DNA of 64,000 nt. Origin: Orthonyx spaldingii. Lineage: Eukaryota; Chordata; Aves; Passeriformes; Orthonychidae. The position numbers were made by a program, and so were the translations under genes. The DNA lies in contig VZTJ01005216.1 of assembly GCA_013397795.1 (NCBI GenBank), forward strand, positions 1 to 64,000, given 5' to 3'. The number at the start of each line of letters is the position of its first letter. Position 1 is the stretch's first letter. The notes under the pieces are model-generated. The model searched no databases. It saw only the letters and a program-made list of their open reading frames with translations, and was not told where the DNA came from. Positions 39,172 to 51,905 of the stretch are shown here, one piece after another.

Positions 39172-39380
39172 ACAGAACCATGGAATAACAGAATGGTTTG
39201 GATTGAAAGAGACCTTACAGATTTAGTTCCAACCCCTCTGACATGGGTTACATTCCTCTGGACCAGGTTGATCCAAACCCCACCCAGCCTGTCCCTGAAC
39301 ACTTCCAGGGATGGGACTTCCACAATATTAAGGCAGCTGTTCATGGGATCCACTTCCAGCATCCCATAACCGGTGGCCAT
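39172..39380 (-). mobile_element. CR1 3'-end fragment
   Basis: The + strand is the complement of a CR1 3' terminus: GGAATAACAGAATGGTTTGG, then TTAGTTCCAACCCCTCTGAC, ACCAGGTTGATCCAAACCCC and ACACTTCCAGGGATGGGACT. It is more diverged than the copies at 23525 and 31639. The G/C-rich stretch to about 39700 may be further CR1, but I could not confirm it. Confidence 0.82.
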
Positions 39381-39736
39381 CCAGGGAGGAGCATCTGTGT
39401 CCCAGCCCAGCTCAGAGCCCAGGGCAAAGACAGCCCTGCCCACCCCGTTCCCAGGGTTTGAGGAGGCTGCAGGTCAGAAGTCCATTTCCCCTCTCTCTCT
39501 CTCAGACAATCCAAACTTGCCCCATGTCTGACATGTCCAGCCACCAGGACAGCCCGGGGTGCAACGCCCCATTCCCAGAGGAAATCTGATCTCCCCAGGA
39601 TATGCAGCCTGAGGAGCCAGGACTGCCTTCCTGTCCAAATGCCTGCAGCCCAAAGCTGTGGGGGAGTGCTCAAGCTGGAACTCGTTCTTGGTGTGTGGAG
39701 TGTAAATCAACAGGGGAAGGTCTACAACAATCTGTA

Positions 39737-39987
39737 ACACACAATTTATGCTTTCACAGGCTTTTATCTTTCTAGTTCCCTGAGGTAATGGAGTAATTGC
39801 AGGTAATTATTGCAGAGATTCTTATCTAATTCATACTGGGAAATCTACCTGACAGATATTATTCGTTTAGCCAACGAGCACAGCTAAATTTAATTCCTAT
39901 CTGGTCTCAGTTCAGTCTTTGAAAATAAAATAATGATTCCACAATTCTTTGTGCTACTGGCAAAGTACTGAGAAAATTGATGTGGAT
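39737..39987 (+). repeat. 251-bp direct duplication, copy 1
   Basis: Starting at ACACACAATTTATGC and ending at ATTGATGTGGAT, this segment recurs without any difference that I can see at 40398-40648, exactly 661 bases downstream. It is followed here by AAAATGCCTGTGC, unlike copy 2. Confidence 0.97.
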
Positions 39988-40396
39988 AAAATGCCTGTGC
40001 TTAGCAAAATTATGAATATGCTTTATTTAACTTGCTCTCCAAACTAACATTACAACAATGAATATATTCACACTGAGGTTTTAGAATTAAGAAAACAAAG
40101 ATGAAACTCTATTTCATTTTAGACTCCTTAAGGGGGAAATAATATTATATTTATCTATGTCTTTTCTATTTCTGTCCCAGGCATTAAGATAATTTTGGAC
40201 ACTTTCCTCACAATCTGTCTTTTTAGTTATTTCTCAAAAAAATATTTATTTTGTAAAAGACATTTTTATCTAGAAGAGAAACCAAAGATTATGTTACAAC
40301 AGCCATTTTTTACTCTATTTCTAAGATGATTGATTGGTTTGGCTTTCGAATCAATGAATTTACTAAATGCAAACAATCACTGAATCTATTTTAACA

Positions 40397-40397
40397 N
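40397..40397. other. Single undetermined base (N), likely contig join
   Basis: The only N in the window sits exactly at the upstream edge of the second copy of the 251-bp duplication. A one-base N is how some assemblers mark joins between contigs whose estimated gap is zero or negative. Confidence 0.85.
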
Positions 40398-40648
40398 ACA
40401 CACAATTTATGCTTTCACAGGCTTTTATCTTTCTAGTTCCCTGAGGTAATGGAGTAATTGCAGGTAATTATTGCAGAGATTCTTATCTAATTCATACTGG
40501 GAAATCTACCTGACAGATATTATTCGTTTAGCCAACGAGCACAGCTAAATTTAATTCCTATCTGGTCTCAGTTCAGTCTTTGAAAATAAAATAATGATTC
40601 CACAATTCTTTGTGCTACTGGCAAAGTACTGAGAAAATTGATGTGGAT
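40398..40648 (+). repeat. 251-bp direct duplication, copy 2
   Basis: It is identical to 39737-39987. It begins immediately after the N and runs into TGTG and a TTCC microsatellite, so the two copies have different downstream sequence. Perfect identity in non-coding DNA argues for an assembly artefact or a very recent event. Confidence 0.97.
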
Positions 40649-40652
40649 TGTG

Positions 40653-40680
40653 TTCCTTCCTTCCTTCCTTCCTTCCTTCC
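40653..40680 (+). repeat. (TTCC)7 microsatellite
   Basis: Seven perfect TTCC units lie just after the duplicated segment. Such tracts often break short-read contigs or differ between alleles, which bears on the duplication. Confidence 0.95.
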
Positions 40681-43525
40681 CAAAATCAATAAAACACACT
40701 TATATGACATTTAAGTCATGTTATACCCTTAGTGCTCCAGTTTTTCATCCTGGTTTGTTTGAATTACATCCTGATTCAAATTATAATTTTGATTTTAATG
40801 TGGGAGATTGCTGAAGCAACTGGGAGGCAATTCCCAACAACAGTTTTTGCAACACTGACGTGTATTTGGGAATACTGTTGGAAGCACGTTATAACTTAGC
40901 CATTTTATCAATTAATAAATTTGTTTAGTAAATAGGTACATAATGTGACCTGGAAAAGCCACCTCAGTCTCTGCTTTCTCTGTAACACGAGTAGCACAAC
41001 AGTGGAGTGGACAGCACAACACTTTACTCACTGAGTAGGACATGGTGCTTTGCTGTCCCAGTTTACAAAACACCAAACAAAACCTCAGTTTGAGTGGATT
41101 AAAAGTCAACATGCTCTGCTCAGATGCTGTGGTTCACTAAACCCAACATTTCCTGGCTCCCCACTCTTTCTGACGCACACAGACGCGTGCGAGCCCACCC
41201 TCCTTCCCAAGCTCATCTCTTCACCACAGTCAGCAAAATCCAGCCCAAATTGTGGCTCCTTGGCACCTTGCCAGTTCCTTGGGGAATGTGTCTTGCTTGT
41301 GCAAGCTCCCTGTCATCCAGAAAAAGGAGCTCCAGCCCCAGAGGCTGCAAGTTTCAGCAAGCCAAGGTTCCATTTTGGGCTCTGTAAAGAGATATTTTAC
41401 TGTACCTGTTCCTCTCAATAGCCAAACATTCTGCAGGAGCACAGTTCTTGTTCCTCCTTTGATTTATTTTTCTATTTTTCCATGAATTTTCTTAGTGTAA
41501 GTGCCTGCTCACCTTCGTATCTGAAGAGAGTGGGGTTTCTCTGGCTACAATTTTTGCCAATTTCATATCCAAAGCCCGGTGAGCAAAACCTGCAAACCAT
41601 GCTGGTTTCTAGGAGTTTTAACAGAGAATTTAATCTCTTCCTCGCAAGCTTGGGGCTTTGCACGCTCAAGGCTGTGTTCCCTTTCTACCTATGTCCATGC
41701 ACTGAGGCATTGCCTTTAAAACCTATGCAAACTTTATATAATCTATATAATATATGTACTGGAAAAGCATTCCATGATATAACATCCTCCATCATGAGGA
41801 CAGGGGGTTTTAAAGTGGCTAAAGGGTTTAAAAAATATCTTGTCTCTTAGCTCCTTTTATTGTCACTGGGCAAAGTCAGATTTTTGAGTCCTTTAAGATA
41901 TAATCTTGTATCACCTCTACTTTTGAAGAAGCTTCTCTCTCTTCACTGAATGCACCTTTCCTTTCCCTCTTTAATACCAAAATATTGAAAGGGTTCTTTT
42001 TCTTTCCCTTTAAAAATAGAAATAAACTGTGAATCTTCTAAATGCCTCACATCTGGTTTTTGGAGAAAGACTTGTTCTAGTGACAGGTTATGAGCACAGG
42101 AGATGATCCAAAGGAACAAGGAGGTCTCTCTCCTATTCTGCCACTTTGCATTTCAAAACTGTGCATGATCAGCATCCCAAAATCAGAGTGCACCAAAGAG
42201 TAAAATGTTCAAGGGGATGCCCAAATCCAGTGTGAAAGCAACAGCATGATGCTCCCTAGGACCACTATACCACTATCAGCTGTAGAGTCAGATTAATTAT
42301 GAAGACTTGGGGTCAAGGGGAAAGCAAACCTGTATTTTCCAATTTCTAATATTTCACTTAGACATTTTAAAATGCAAAATGTAGTGACTTTTCATGTTTC
42401 ACTCACTTCTCTCTTTAACCTGACCTGATAATTTTTTCCAAGCAGACTTGCTTCCAAAAGCACCTGAGGTAATCTGGGCAAGTGCAAAAAGCTCCAGTCC
42501 CTCAGCACCCATAAATTCCAAGAGCAGATGAAAAGCCTTACACAAGATTTCTGCTCAAGAGCTCAAAAGATTTCGGGGACTCCCAGCTGGGTGGTGACAG
42601 TACAGCCCAGATGAGCAGTGGCTCAGGGAAGCCCAATGAACATATCACCTACTCATTTCTATAGTGAAGTGAGAAAATGCTAAAACTTCACCAGCTGCAA
42701 TGGTAATTTATTGTCTTATTAATTTCTGAGTTCCTGAAGTGCACAGTGCATGTGTGGGTGTGTCCATAGGTACCTAATTTGATAGATCTCTCTCTGTAAG
42801 TATATATACACATAACACACAGAAAAAATACACTGTGTACATATACACACATAAATCTATTGAATATTTTAGACCAAAAAAAAGTTTTTCTAGTCTTAGT
42901 TGACACCACTGATAAAGAACAGTCTAACACGGATTGTATTACACAATATATAGGACAATATTTTATAACTACTAGACCTGCTTTGGTTAAAATTTAGAGC
43001 CAGAAACAACCACTGGTTTTATTTTACACAGTTTTGCTTTTGATTTTAGGGAGCTCAATTGGACAGGAATCTTGTCATCTTCTATGTTTGATTTCAGTAT
43101 AAACATCCCTGAGCACAAGGCCAGATTTTAAACAAATGCAGGGCTTCAGCATTCCATGGACAGCAGGACTTTGTAGCTGAGCTTTGCACACAGCCAGGCA
43201 GGGGTATGAAAATTGAGCATTCCCTCTCCTTATAGGACCAGAACCCTGGTTTAAAAAGACCAAAGTATGTTAAATAACCAGGTGAACAGCTCTTTCTTCA
43301 CATGCAAATGAAATCAAACGTCTTATTCCACATGGAAGAGGCAAAGGATAATCAGCTGTTGATTTCCATGGCCTACCCAGCAAGTGCTCACTCATTAATT
43401 ACTGCACCTCATCAGCTTTCAGCTTCCAAGTGGCACTGAGTTTGGGAGTACAGGCTGTAATTTCAATTTAAATAATTGCTGATAGTGTGCAGGCTTTACT
43501 TTTTCCCCCTTCTTCTCTTTTCCAG
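40681..43525. other. Non-coding stretch, no gene assigned
   Basis: No recognised gene. Alternating CA/TG and AT runs lie at about 42745-42850. The 43360-43500 part has TAAT-rich words (TCATTAATTACTG) of the kind seen in homeodomain-bound elements, but this is only a resemblance. Confidence 0.4.
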
Positions 43526-43584
43526 CCAAGGAGGATCACTCTCCACAACTTCAACTGTTAAGGGCTCACACATCAGGAAAATAA
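43526..43584 (+). other. Candidate terminal coding exon, stop at 43582-43584
   Basis: This follows the strongest acceptor I found, about 30 nearly pure pyrimidines ending TTTTCCAG at 43525. Entering in phase 1, the DNA encodes 18 codons containing HSPQLQLLR and then TAA. That phase matches the exit of the candidate exon at 32771. No donor is needed if it is the last coding exon; AATAAA signals at 44059-44064 and 44813-44818 could end the transcript. The family is not recognised. Confidence 0.25.
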
Positions 43585-45211
43585 GATGGAAACAATGGAG
43601 GATATAATGCAACAATGAGGGGTTCTAGATGTCTTCATTCATCAGTTCAAAGTGTTTTAAGTGGGTTTCCTCAGATGCTGTGTACAGATAAATCAGTGTA
43701 TTGAACTACGATGATTATTGAGTGGTACCAATTTATGCGTTACAGTAACACCCACTTGTAAGACGTTCATTCAGGCAGCAAGGTTCACAATCAACTGCCC
43801 ATGCAACTGCATCATGAAGCACAAAATTTGGAAAAAAAGCATCTATTTGGGGGTGTTCATGTTCATAGCACACTCTGGGCCAAAATGCTTCAGTTTTTCT
43901 TAGATACAAGCTCTTGAAGAAGTCTGGACATTGCTAAGAGGACATTTAAGGGAAGTGCAAGTGGTCAGAGTTTATCCCTTCTGTTGATGCTTTTTTCAAT
44001 GACTTAAAGACAGAAAGGCATTGAAACCAACATGGATCTTTCACATAATCTACTTTGGAATAAACCAAAACAATTTTTCTTACTTTCAATGTATAGATAA
44101 TTACAATTTCTATTTGACTTATGTACTACACAGCACTTAAGCCATTTGGCTTCCTAGTTGAGACCTAAATTCCAGTTTTAATCACCCAGAGTTGAAAACA
44201 TAATGCTTTACACAAACATCTGGTGACAGTGATGGGAAAAGAAACGAGGAGGAAATGAAAAAGCACATGAGACAGAATTAACGGAAAACCTCCTGAATCA
44301 CATTTCTTCTAAAATTTAATTTTGCTTTGCGCTGAGAGAACCCAAGAGGTATTATTGAGCTGTAAACAACAGTGATTCCAATGCAGCAAAGATGTCCTGA
44401 ATTTGCTGGGTGTTTTCATCAAAGGGTCACATTGACAGAACAGTTTTAAGCATTCTTACAGCCCTCTGTGAAATTCCTGCCACACTTCACACGTGAGCAT
44501 CACATTTACCTCGTTCACTCCAGTGGGAATCTGTGACCTTCTTTTCCAGTAGATCACCCTCAGGAGTCCCTAGTGAAAAGAAAACGTTGCATTCAGTGGT
44601 TTAGGTTTTGTGGATTAAGGCAAATCACAGTCTGTCCCTTCAGATGATACAAAAGTTCTAGATATAAGACACATTTACAGCTTTTTTGGGCAGTAGGTTA
44701 ATTTCTTGCAGTGAATTTGTTCTCGACGGTATCAAATTCTCCTTTTTTACTCTAAACTGCCACCAGCACACTGAAAAACAACAGATGATTACATTTTGGC
44801 AGCAAATCAGAGAATAAAGACCAATATGTGCTTTGTAGCCTCCAAGGAGCGTTCATGGGATTGAAACCTGAAACTCTTCGCATTTCAGAATAATGTTGCA
44901 GCAAACAAAAAGTATTGCTTTAAAGCAGTGACAGATAGTCAGAGACAAAAAAGACTAACACAATATTAACCCCAAAAAGTCAGAGTCAACATCAGCAGTT
45001 ATATTATTAGCAACAATTTTAACTATTAGCTCTATTTTTAAGAAAAACTAAAGGCCCCAAATCAGACTTTACAGTTTTGCTGGTTATTATATCGAGAAGG
45101 TTCAGCCTGGTATAGTGACAGAGGATAGGAAAAGAAGTAGATCACCCCTCTTTGATAAATGGGAATTGAGCCACAAGGATCATGTGGGACTTTGGTCATG
45201 TGGGACTGTGT
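43585..45211. other. Non-coding; possible 3' UTR of the candidate gene
   Basis: AT-rich with AATAAA hexamers at 44059 and 44813. If the exon at 43526 is real, part of this is 3' untranslated sequence; otherwise nothing is seen here. Confidence 0.3.
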
Positions 45212-45370
45212 CAGAAAACAGACTGCCCAGAGAAATTGTGGATATGCCATCCCTGGAAGTGTCCAAGGCCAGGTTGGACAGGGCTTGGAGCACCCTGGGA
45301 TGGTGGAAGTTGTCCCTGCCCATGGCAGAGGATGGCACTGGACAATCTTTACAGTCCCAACTCAAAATCA
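45212..45370 (+). mobile_element. CR1 3'-end fragment
   Basis: CTGCCCAGAGAAATTGTGG, then CCATCCCTGGAAGTGTCC, CCAGGTTGGACAGGGCTTGG and GTTGTCCCTGCCCATGGC are typical of CR1 near its end. The terminal microsatellite is lost or diverged (ACAATCTTTACAGTCCCAAC). Confidence 0.9.
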
Positions 45371-48300
45371 CCATCCACTACTGTAGATAAACTAATATCA
45401 ATTTAAGGTTTGCTATTCACAAAGGACATACTTAGCAAAAGACATTTTTCTCTGCTGCATATTTCTTCCCTGTAAACAATCAAGCTTCTACTACCTGTTT
45501 GGTTTATCTAAAACTATTTTTAAAATATTTTTCCTCCTACTTATGAAAAAAAAATGATGCTGTTGTTGGCCAGAACCTTTGCTGGTAAGATACACGCTCA
45601 CATCATCAGAAAACATATGGCTGGTAAGTTATGTGCTAGTGGAAGAAGATACGGTGCTGAAGTATAAAATTTAAGTCTTGAGTGTTACAAAAAATAATCA
45701 GATCATGATAGTATTTTAAATTAAAGGAGTTTAGGATCACTGATTAGGCTTTTACTGTTGCATTGACATAAGGGTCACATCTCCCTTTGTAATACTTTGT
45801 TAACCCCCTGCTTTGTCAATAGGAAATCACAGAAAAAAAAATAGTGTCAGGAAATGTTTGTTTATAAGCAGTTGACAGCATTTCTATTGCTAAATATCCT
45901 AATTTCACTGGTAAAGTGTATTCCTGAACTGGTACAGCAATATCCTGCTGTCAACTAAAACACGCACTGGGAGAAGCAGAATATCAACTGAGAAACAGCC
46001 CAAACACAGCCTTTTCTCTCTCTCTAGGACACTGTTACCCACTTTCAGAACCACGGTACATCACTAGAAACACACATTTTCTTATGCTGACTTCCACAGC
46101 CTGTCATTCCTTGTAGTCTGTTCATGAAAAGCTGCCAGAAATTTAACAAAACATGTATTCATTTGAACTCTGTGTTCCTCCAGCCTTTGCTAGACAAAAA
46201 AACACAGCCAATACTACATGTTCCAGCTGCAGGGAATTTTATTCTCCAAATATAAGGGAGGATGACTAAAGGGTTAGCACAGACTGAGCAAAGGGAATTG
46301 CAGATTCTCCATGTTGAATAAAACAAGACAGCACTGATAATTTATGGCAGCTCTGAATTGTAAGCACAACATATTGAAAGGTGAGGCTATCCAAAAGTAC
46401 CAGCCACTTCCCACATCCTCTCCCTTCCTTGGCAAAGTTATTTCCAACAAAATCAGGCCTTTCTATGCATTCCCTTCACACCTTCAACTCACTGGGCCTC
46501 AGGTCACAACGGCCTTTCAGCACATCCTGAATATTAGTCAACAATATTAACCATTAGTTCATAAGCCCATCAGTACAAAATATCTGCTTAAACATGTGCT
46601 TAAGTCACATTTATTAAAGAAATAAAGGCAGACTTGGGAATATACATAGATACTTTCTGAAGTAAAAGCCTGAAATTGTCACCTCAGGGAGCTGAAGAGT
46701 TTCTCTCCTCACATTCAAGTTAAATGAATGATGAGGAAAAGGAATTCAGAGAAAAAGGAGTTCAGATAAAAAGAAATTCCAAGTATGGCACAGGAGGTCT
46801 CGGAAAGATTTGGTTTCTTTGGCAAGCAATGAAATTAATGTGATGCACAAGGTGTCACTGCACCATAGTGGTGCCTGCAGAAAAATACTGAAGACCTGTG
46901 AAGTTCCAGTAGCTATTTAGGTTTTTTTTACATTTTTTGTTACTCATTTTGCTTCTACGCAATAACATCTGCACAAGGTTTTTATTGCACCTCCAGTTTA
47001 TTGCACATCATTACTTTTAACACATTTACTCCTTGGAGAGGCTGGGGACTTTGTGGACAGTGCAGCTGCTCCTCCCTGCCGAGAACACTCCCCCTGGCAG
47101 AGTGGCTGGCAAACGATCCCTCCTTAAATGAGAAAGATGACAAATGGAAGGAGAGCCACGAGAGCAAGAGGGAGATGCCTGTTGTAAATGTGCAGTAAAA
47201 AGCTGGGATAGCTCTAGGTGATTCTTGTACTTCCTAAGCTAATGGATAAGCAGCTGACTGGAAAGAACTGGGCATAATGAGCGGAACAAACTACCACAGT
47301 CTCCAAATCTCCTCCTGCTGCTGCGCTGCCAGCACTAGTGCTGCTTTCTTCGGTTCAGAAAGGCCTGGGAGCTGCACTTTGCCTCCCACCTCTGTCCTCC
47401 TGTTCCTCCAGGAACAGCACCAAGGAGACATCCAAAAGCCAGGATGGAGATTCCCTGGGTTTGGTGACTCAAAATGCTCACTGGATATCACTGCAGGCTC
47501 CATGCAAGCATTTAGCAGAGGGACAATGTCACAGGGTGTTCCAAGGACATTTAAATGTCACTCAGGCTCTCTGTGCCCTTCCTATTAAAAATGGGATAAG
47601 CTGGCCACTGCCAAGTTGTGATTTTAACTGCTCTCAGTCAAAAATGAGCCACCTTTTCCCTACCTTATTTTCCTCTTGTGTCCTAGCAAACTTTACAGCT
47701 GAGCCATGACAGGCAGGAACAAGAACAAGTTCTCCAAGTTGTGCTTCAGGAATAACTGCTTAAAATGTATCCTTCCCAAGCTGATCCAGACTATTCTGAC
47801 AAAAGATCTTTCACCACAAAGACACCTGGTTGCAATGTGAGGACCTCGTCAGCAATATAGGGCAAAACAGAAAGAAAAAGAGTTCTCCAGAGCCTAAGAC
47901 GCAAATGCTACTTGCACACTGCAAACCAGTGAAGCTCCAAAGACAGGAAAAGATTTTAATGAACTTTGAACATCTGACTCCTTCCAGCATTATGGAAACA
48001 AAGTTGTCATTCCCTCTACAGTCCCTATCACAGCCAAGTCTATCCAGCACTGGAAAAAAATCTGTAGAATGGTACAAAATGAAAGCAATTATATTTCCAG
48101 TTGTCACAGTATTTTCTCAAAATTTTCTCCCTGACAAGCGAAAGAGATTTCTTTCATACAGGAACTGCTTCCAAAAAATGCAGAGAAGCCAATAGTATTA
48201 ATTCAAATCATAGTAGAGGTACATTTAATGTTAAAAGTAGTTCCCACAGTCTAAAATTGGTCAGGATTTTTTGGGTTGATTTGTTTGGTTTTGTTTAGTT

Positions 48301-51209
48301 TTGTTTTTTAAGTTAATTATAGCATGGTATAGATGATTATATCCCAAATAACGATTGGAACATCACCTCCTTGGACTAACAGCTGTGTGTTGCCTAACAC
48401 TGCACTGATCACGAGGCACTGACCTGTGCCTGGTCACACAATTTTCAGTAACTCCAGCTTCTCAGCAATCCTGGTGAAACATTTTCTGACTCAAATAATT
48501 CTGATTTTTATCACACTGTGTGATTTAAAAATTGAAACATCTACAAGCCAAAAACCCAGAAGGGCTTTCCAAATGGAGGGAGGATCTACAATAAATGGAT
48601 ATTGCTTTAATGAACTGAGCATAAATTGCTGTGAGTGTGGCTTTCTGCAGAAAACCCTACAAGTTCCATCACTGCTGGTGATGCAACAGAGACCTGGGGT
48701 CATTTGTTACCGTCCCCTTCAGCCACTCCTGCTGATTCCCTGCCTTCCAAAGCCAGGAATCCAGACTGCTTCCCACAGGTGCCTCGTGCACCAGCACAGT
48801 TTTGGATGGATGTTCCAGTCACACAGCCCTGCGGGGAGAGCCACACTTCAAACTGCTCACAAGCCACGCAGAAACCACCAGATTAAAAAAATGCTGCTTA
48901 ACATCATTTAAGCACTTGCAGGGAAAGTGATTCCTTCAGGGAATTGCTTGAAAGGATAGCAGTGGGTAAGGAGAGCACAGTGAGAACCACATATTACACA
49001 TACATGGCATTCTATGTTTCCTGTATACCTGTGTATGGGAAACAGTGCATATTTTTATAAAAGTACAATTTCTTTCTGCTTGTTTTCATGTAGTGTGTTT
49101 TAAATATGCCCTGGCCAGAGGAGTATTAAATAAATGAGACAAAAATTGTGGTTCACAGTAACTCCAGCACTTTCCTGGGTAGCCTGTAAGGATTTGGATA
49201 ACACCAAGCAAGAACTGAACAAATAGCAGAGAATGACAACTCACTAGTCCAAGCAATGGGGTTAATTTATTATGTTCTCCTGAGCTGTGAACAGCTGAAG
49301 AAAGCTAAACAAGGATGAGCAGGAATAACATACTGTGCAATACAGATTTAACTACTTCAGCCTGTTCCAATCAATCAGAATTTTAAACTATGTTTTATGC
49401 TTCCCTTAGCTGCCAAATCTTTTTCATCCCTGAGTACAAAGGCACATTGAATTTCCAGTATACACCTGCAGAAGTCTAGAAACCCACAAGGCTATCCAAG
49501 ATTTCATCTCTACCACAAAATACATCAATCTTTATAAATACAAAACAAAAAAGGAGAGCACTCCCCTGATGTGCAGTCTCAAATATATTGGAACAACAGC
49601 CAGGAAAATGAGTATAACACCTTTGTTTTGCAGGTTTGTCTTCCATGTACTTTTGTGTCCTAACTCATTTTTTCCACTTATTTGCTTTCTGCAAATCAAT
49701 GCCTCAATTACTGCCAGTAACCATAGCTTGACATGCAGAAAATGTAATCTTTTCACCCCTAATATTTAATCCTAATGGTGAACATAACATATTTGAATCT
49801 CTGTATGTTTTTCAACACATGGAGCTTCCCTGGAATAACATACAAAGTGAGAAGATATATGAGCCATTGCACAACTGTTTCATATACCAAACATTCATCA
49901 ATAATAAAGGCAGATTTCAGTGAAGAAATACGGGCATGTAAAGTGAAAGTGTACTTTTTTCTGCACCATAATTAGTAGCATTGTATGATTTTTCAGTGAG
50001 GTAAGTTAAAAAACCAACAAAACAAAACATAGGCTCAGAATCTATCTGGGATAGGAGAGGGCATAAAAGTACATAGTTCTCCCCTAACTTCAGATTAATT
50101 GTAGCCATGTAATTGTGTCCAGAAGTCACACAAATCTGCTGTTATGACTCTTCTAAATCTTTTTTTTTGTTTTTAAGGAAAACTGAGAAAGCAGCTCTCA
50201 AAATGTCTTAAGTCCTTCAAAAGTGTTTAAAATTCATAGAATTCAGTGGAGAAAAGCCTCACCCATTCTGGGATTAGTGAACTTCTTTCCCCTCATTATG
50301 TTGATATCGATGTGTAGTATCTTACAGAAATAATTTTTTGGGATTTTTTTTGTACCTTTACAAAAAGCCCAGTGCAACCAGGACTACTGGAAAAGGTTAC
50401 TTTCTAAGAGACATTTCAGATGTGGTATTAACATGTGAGCTCTTAATTTCATTAGAGAGAGCTCCTTTGGCTTCCCACATTTCTCTTCTAGAAGTTTAAT
50501 CCAAGGTACCTTTTAAATAGAAAATGGAAGCTTTTGTTCTTCTTCCAGCTTTCAATGCTTTCAAAACTCGACCACCTGCTGGGACATTTGCTTTGACTTA
50601 GTAGCTTAAATTTACTCCACCTGCTTGTTTTCCTTTTTTTTTTTTACAAAGCAATAAAGCCCAAAAATTCGTGCAAGTTGTCTAGAAACCCCCTAGGGAA
50701 GATATTTCCGAAACTCTTCCTTTCCTTCTCTTGCAATTTTCTTGATTCCCATGAAGGGAATGATATAATTGTTTACATTACGATCATTGTGGTGAAGCCA
50801 CTGTGATGGTCAGTAGAAGAACAGATCTTTTGTGATATAAATGATATAAAACCAAACTAATAATTATTAAAAAAATCTAAAATTTATGGCACTGCACATA
50901 TAAATGCAATTTTTTCTATTTCCAGAACTATTGTCATATCACAAACCAACCAAGCACCCCATGCTTTTTTCATTTTAATGAAAAATGATTTTGTGACTTT
51001 TGGGTTCTGCCAGTTTTCTTCTGTCAAGGAGCAGAGTTATTCTGTTCCTTCTTTTATCCTCCTGGTTGCTGTGTAACCTCTGCCCTCACATATTTTGGTT
51101 TGTCTTTCTCTTTACTGACAAGTCCAAAGAATTTCTAAGGTCTACTGGACATGAACTTCATGAGTTCAAAGAATTTTTACTTCTAACACCATACCACAAG
51201 GAAAATTTT
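45371..51209. other. Non-coding stretch, no gene assigned
   Basis: AT-rich. A T/G low-complexity run lies at about 48265-48315. Open frames of up to 161 codons (48426-48911) show no family resemblance and no splice support. Confidence 0.45.
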
Positions 51210-51242
51210 CATGACTTTTTTTTCATGACTTTTTTTTCATGT
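51210..51242 (+). repeat. 14-bp tandem repeat, about 2.4 copies
   Basis: The unit CATGACTTTTTTTT starts at 51210 and 51224, with a partial third copy at 51238. It looks like a young minisatellite seed. Confidence 0.9.
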
Positions 51243-51861
51243 TTTTGGATTAAAACATGCTAAAAAAGTAAATTAAATCTTAACAAAGGTATTTGCAGAA
51301 CATAAAAATCAATAGGTAAATTTAGGTATGCCAAAAGAGTGAAAGGAACAAATAATGAAGTTGTAGAATAATTTTTCTTAATACCAGGAACTTTTAGGCA
51401 TTATTTCAAACCTCCCTGCTTTTTGAAGAAATCACTTGCTAATACATATATGTCCTTTTATGGCTGAATCCTTTTTATGACCTTTGCTATGATTTCAGCC
51501 CTCATTCTGTTTGCCTTCCAAAAAAAAGAAAGCGTGTTTTCAAAGGAAGCATAATTACTAATAGAAAGAGGTTTCCATGTTTTTCTGGGAAATAGTTGTC
51601 TTTCCTTCACAACATGGTTTTATTTTTCTTTCCTTTTCTCAAAATCCTTGAAGACATAAAGTGCTTGTGACCCATTTAAAAGCTAAAGTGTTTTTCCTTG
51701 CTCTGTTAGTAAGCTAAATGACATTAGGCCATGAGCTATAGGTAAATTAAATGGGTATTGAACTGGAAGAGTTGTTTTTCCTACAGTGTTACAGGGATTC
51801 TGTGTCTGGTTGCATTTAAACCTATGTGGGACAGCATTTTTCTTCTCTGATCTTCCAAACT

Positions 51862-51905
51862 CAGCTTATTTCAAGAGATATAATTCAGCTTATTTCGAGA
51901 GAGAT
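51862..51905 (+). repeat. 24-bp tandem duplication
   Basis: CAGCTTATTTCAAGAGATATAA (51862) is followed 24 bases later by CAGCTTATTTCGAGAGAGAT (51886). Two slightly diverged copies. Confidence 0.85.

Noticed and set aside
48426..48911. 161-codon + strand frame
   Set aside because: It spans AT-rich DNA with no domain, no Kozak-like or splice support, and no repeat identity. A chance frame is expected at this window size.
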